A stretch of DNA of 64,000 nt, taken from contig CABZNL010000004.1 in the NCBI GenBank assembly GCA_902527045.1, positions 30,739 to 94,738 on the forward strand, given 5' to 3'. This stretch comes from an uncultured Alphaproteobacteria bacterium (GTDB lineage: Bacteria > Pseudomonadota > Alphaproteobacteria > HIMB59). Below, one piece after another: positions 63,462 to 64,000 of the stretch (position 1 is the first letter of the stretch; each line of letters starts with the position of its first letter). The notes under the pieces are model-generated. The model made no database searches and was not told the origin of the DNA. It saw nothing but the letters and a program-made list of their open reading frames with translations. The position numbers were made by a program, and so were the translations under genes.

Positions 63462-64000
63462 TTATTTAATTAGTATCTTTCCAGCTGAGCAAATCATCGT
63501 AGCTTTGATAATTTCATCGCTTTTGTTAATCATAGATTTTTTCTTATCTTCAAAATTCATTAATTTTAAGAAGTTGGAAATATTTTTGGAGAAAAGGCTT
63601 GAGGCATTGTTTGCAACTCTTCCAGGGACATTGGCATGACCAACAATTTTAAGACCGTTCTTTGATACTACTTTTCCGACCTGACTAAATTCACAGTTAC
63701 CACCGGATTCAACAGCTAAATCAACGATAACTGAACCGTTCTGCATATTTTCCAACATTTCTTTTTTTAAAATTAAAGGTGCTTTTCTTCCAGGAATTTG
63801 GGCTGTGCATATCACAATATCCATTGTTTTAAGAGTATCAGCTAATAAAGCTTCTTGTTTTTTTTGATACTCTGCACTCATTTGCTTTGCATACCCACCT
63901 TTGGTTTCAGCATTTTTAGACTCTTCATCTTCAACCATAACAAATTTTCCACCAAGGCTCTCTACTTGTTCTTTTGAGGCTATCCTGACATCAGTTGCGT
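63462..64000 (-). CDS. pntA: NAD(P) transhydrogenase subunit alpha part 1 (truncated by window edge)
   Basis: [39 protein letters not shown]; frame remains open to 64000 ([26 protein letters not shown]). Confidence 0.94.
   Translation of the reverse strand, partial: ATDVRIASKEQVESLGGKFVMVEDEESKNAETKGGYAKQMSAEYQKKQEALLADTLKTMDIVICTAQIPGRKAPLILKKEMLENMQNGSVIVDLAVESGGNCEFSQVGKVVSKNGLKIVGHANVPGRVANNASSLFSKNISNFLKLMNFEDKKKSMINKSDEIIKATMICSAGKILIK

Overview
AT-rich, densely packed chromosomal segment from a streamlined, probably marine SAR11-like, alphaproteobacterium (inferred from gene content, compactness and a circularly permuted tmRNA). Bases 1-36945 are mostly core genes: ispB, panB/apt, rodA-mrdA-mreDCB, leuA-ilvC-ilvN-ilvI, miaA, degP, hflC/hflK, mrp, thyX, permuted ssrA, tRNA-Phe, RNase E/G, infA, hisD/hisG, murA, clpB, and an Anbu proteasome-like peptidase divergent from a circularly permuted ATP-grasp gene. 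Bases 46937-64000 are metabolic and core genes: an LLM oxidoreductase/ALDH cluster, bcp, lhgO, an ALDH/Fe-ADH pair, COQ9, rpsU and pntAB. The most unusual region is an accessory island at about 36946-45006, immediately 3' of an intact tRNA-Thr(GGT). Two displaced 3' fragments of that tRNA (38725-38775, 51/51 identical; 43442-43486, 44/45, starting exactly at the anticodon loop) split it into tandem units. The units carry secreted polysaccharide-lyase-like and FG-GAP proteins and contain no visible integrase. The unit ends share an approximately 101-bp homologous sequence, and several cargo genes share an exchangeable secretion leader with a GLTFxDGKxV motif. I propose this as a recombinase-less (trans-mobilised) tRNA cassette array with leader shuffling. 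Other points of interest are an unannotated 26-aa peptide with 9 cysteines, divergent genes with overlapping start codons, and several unannotated micro-ORFs.
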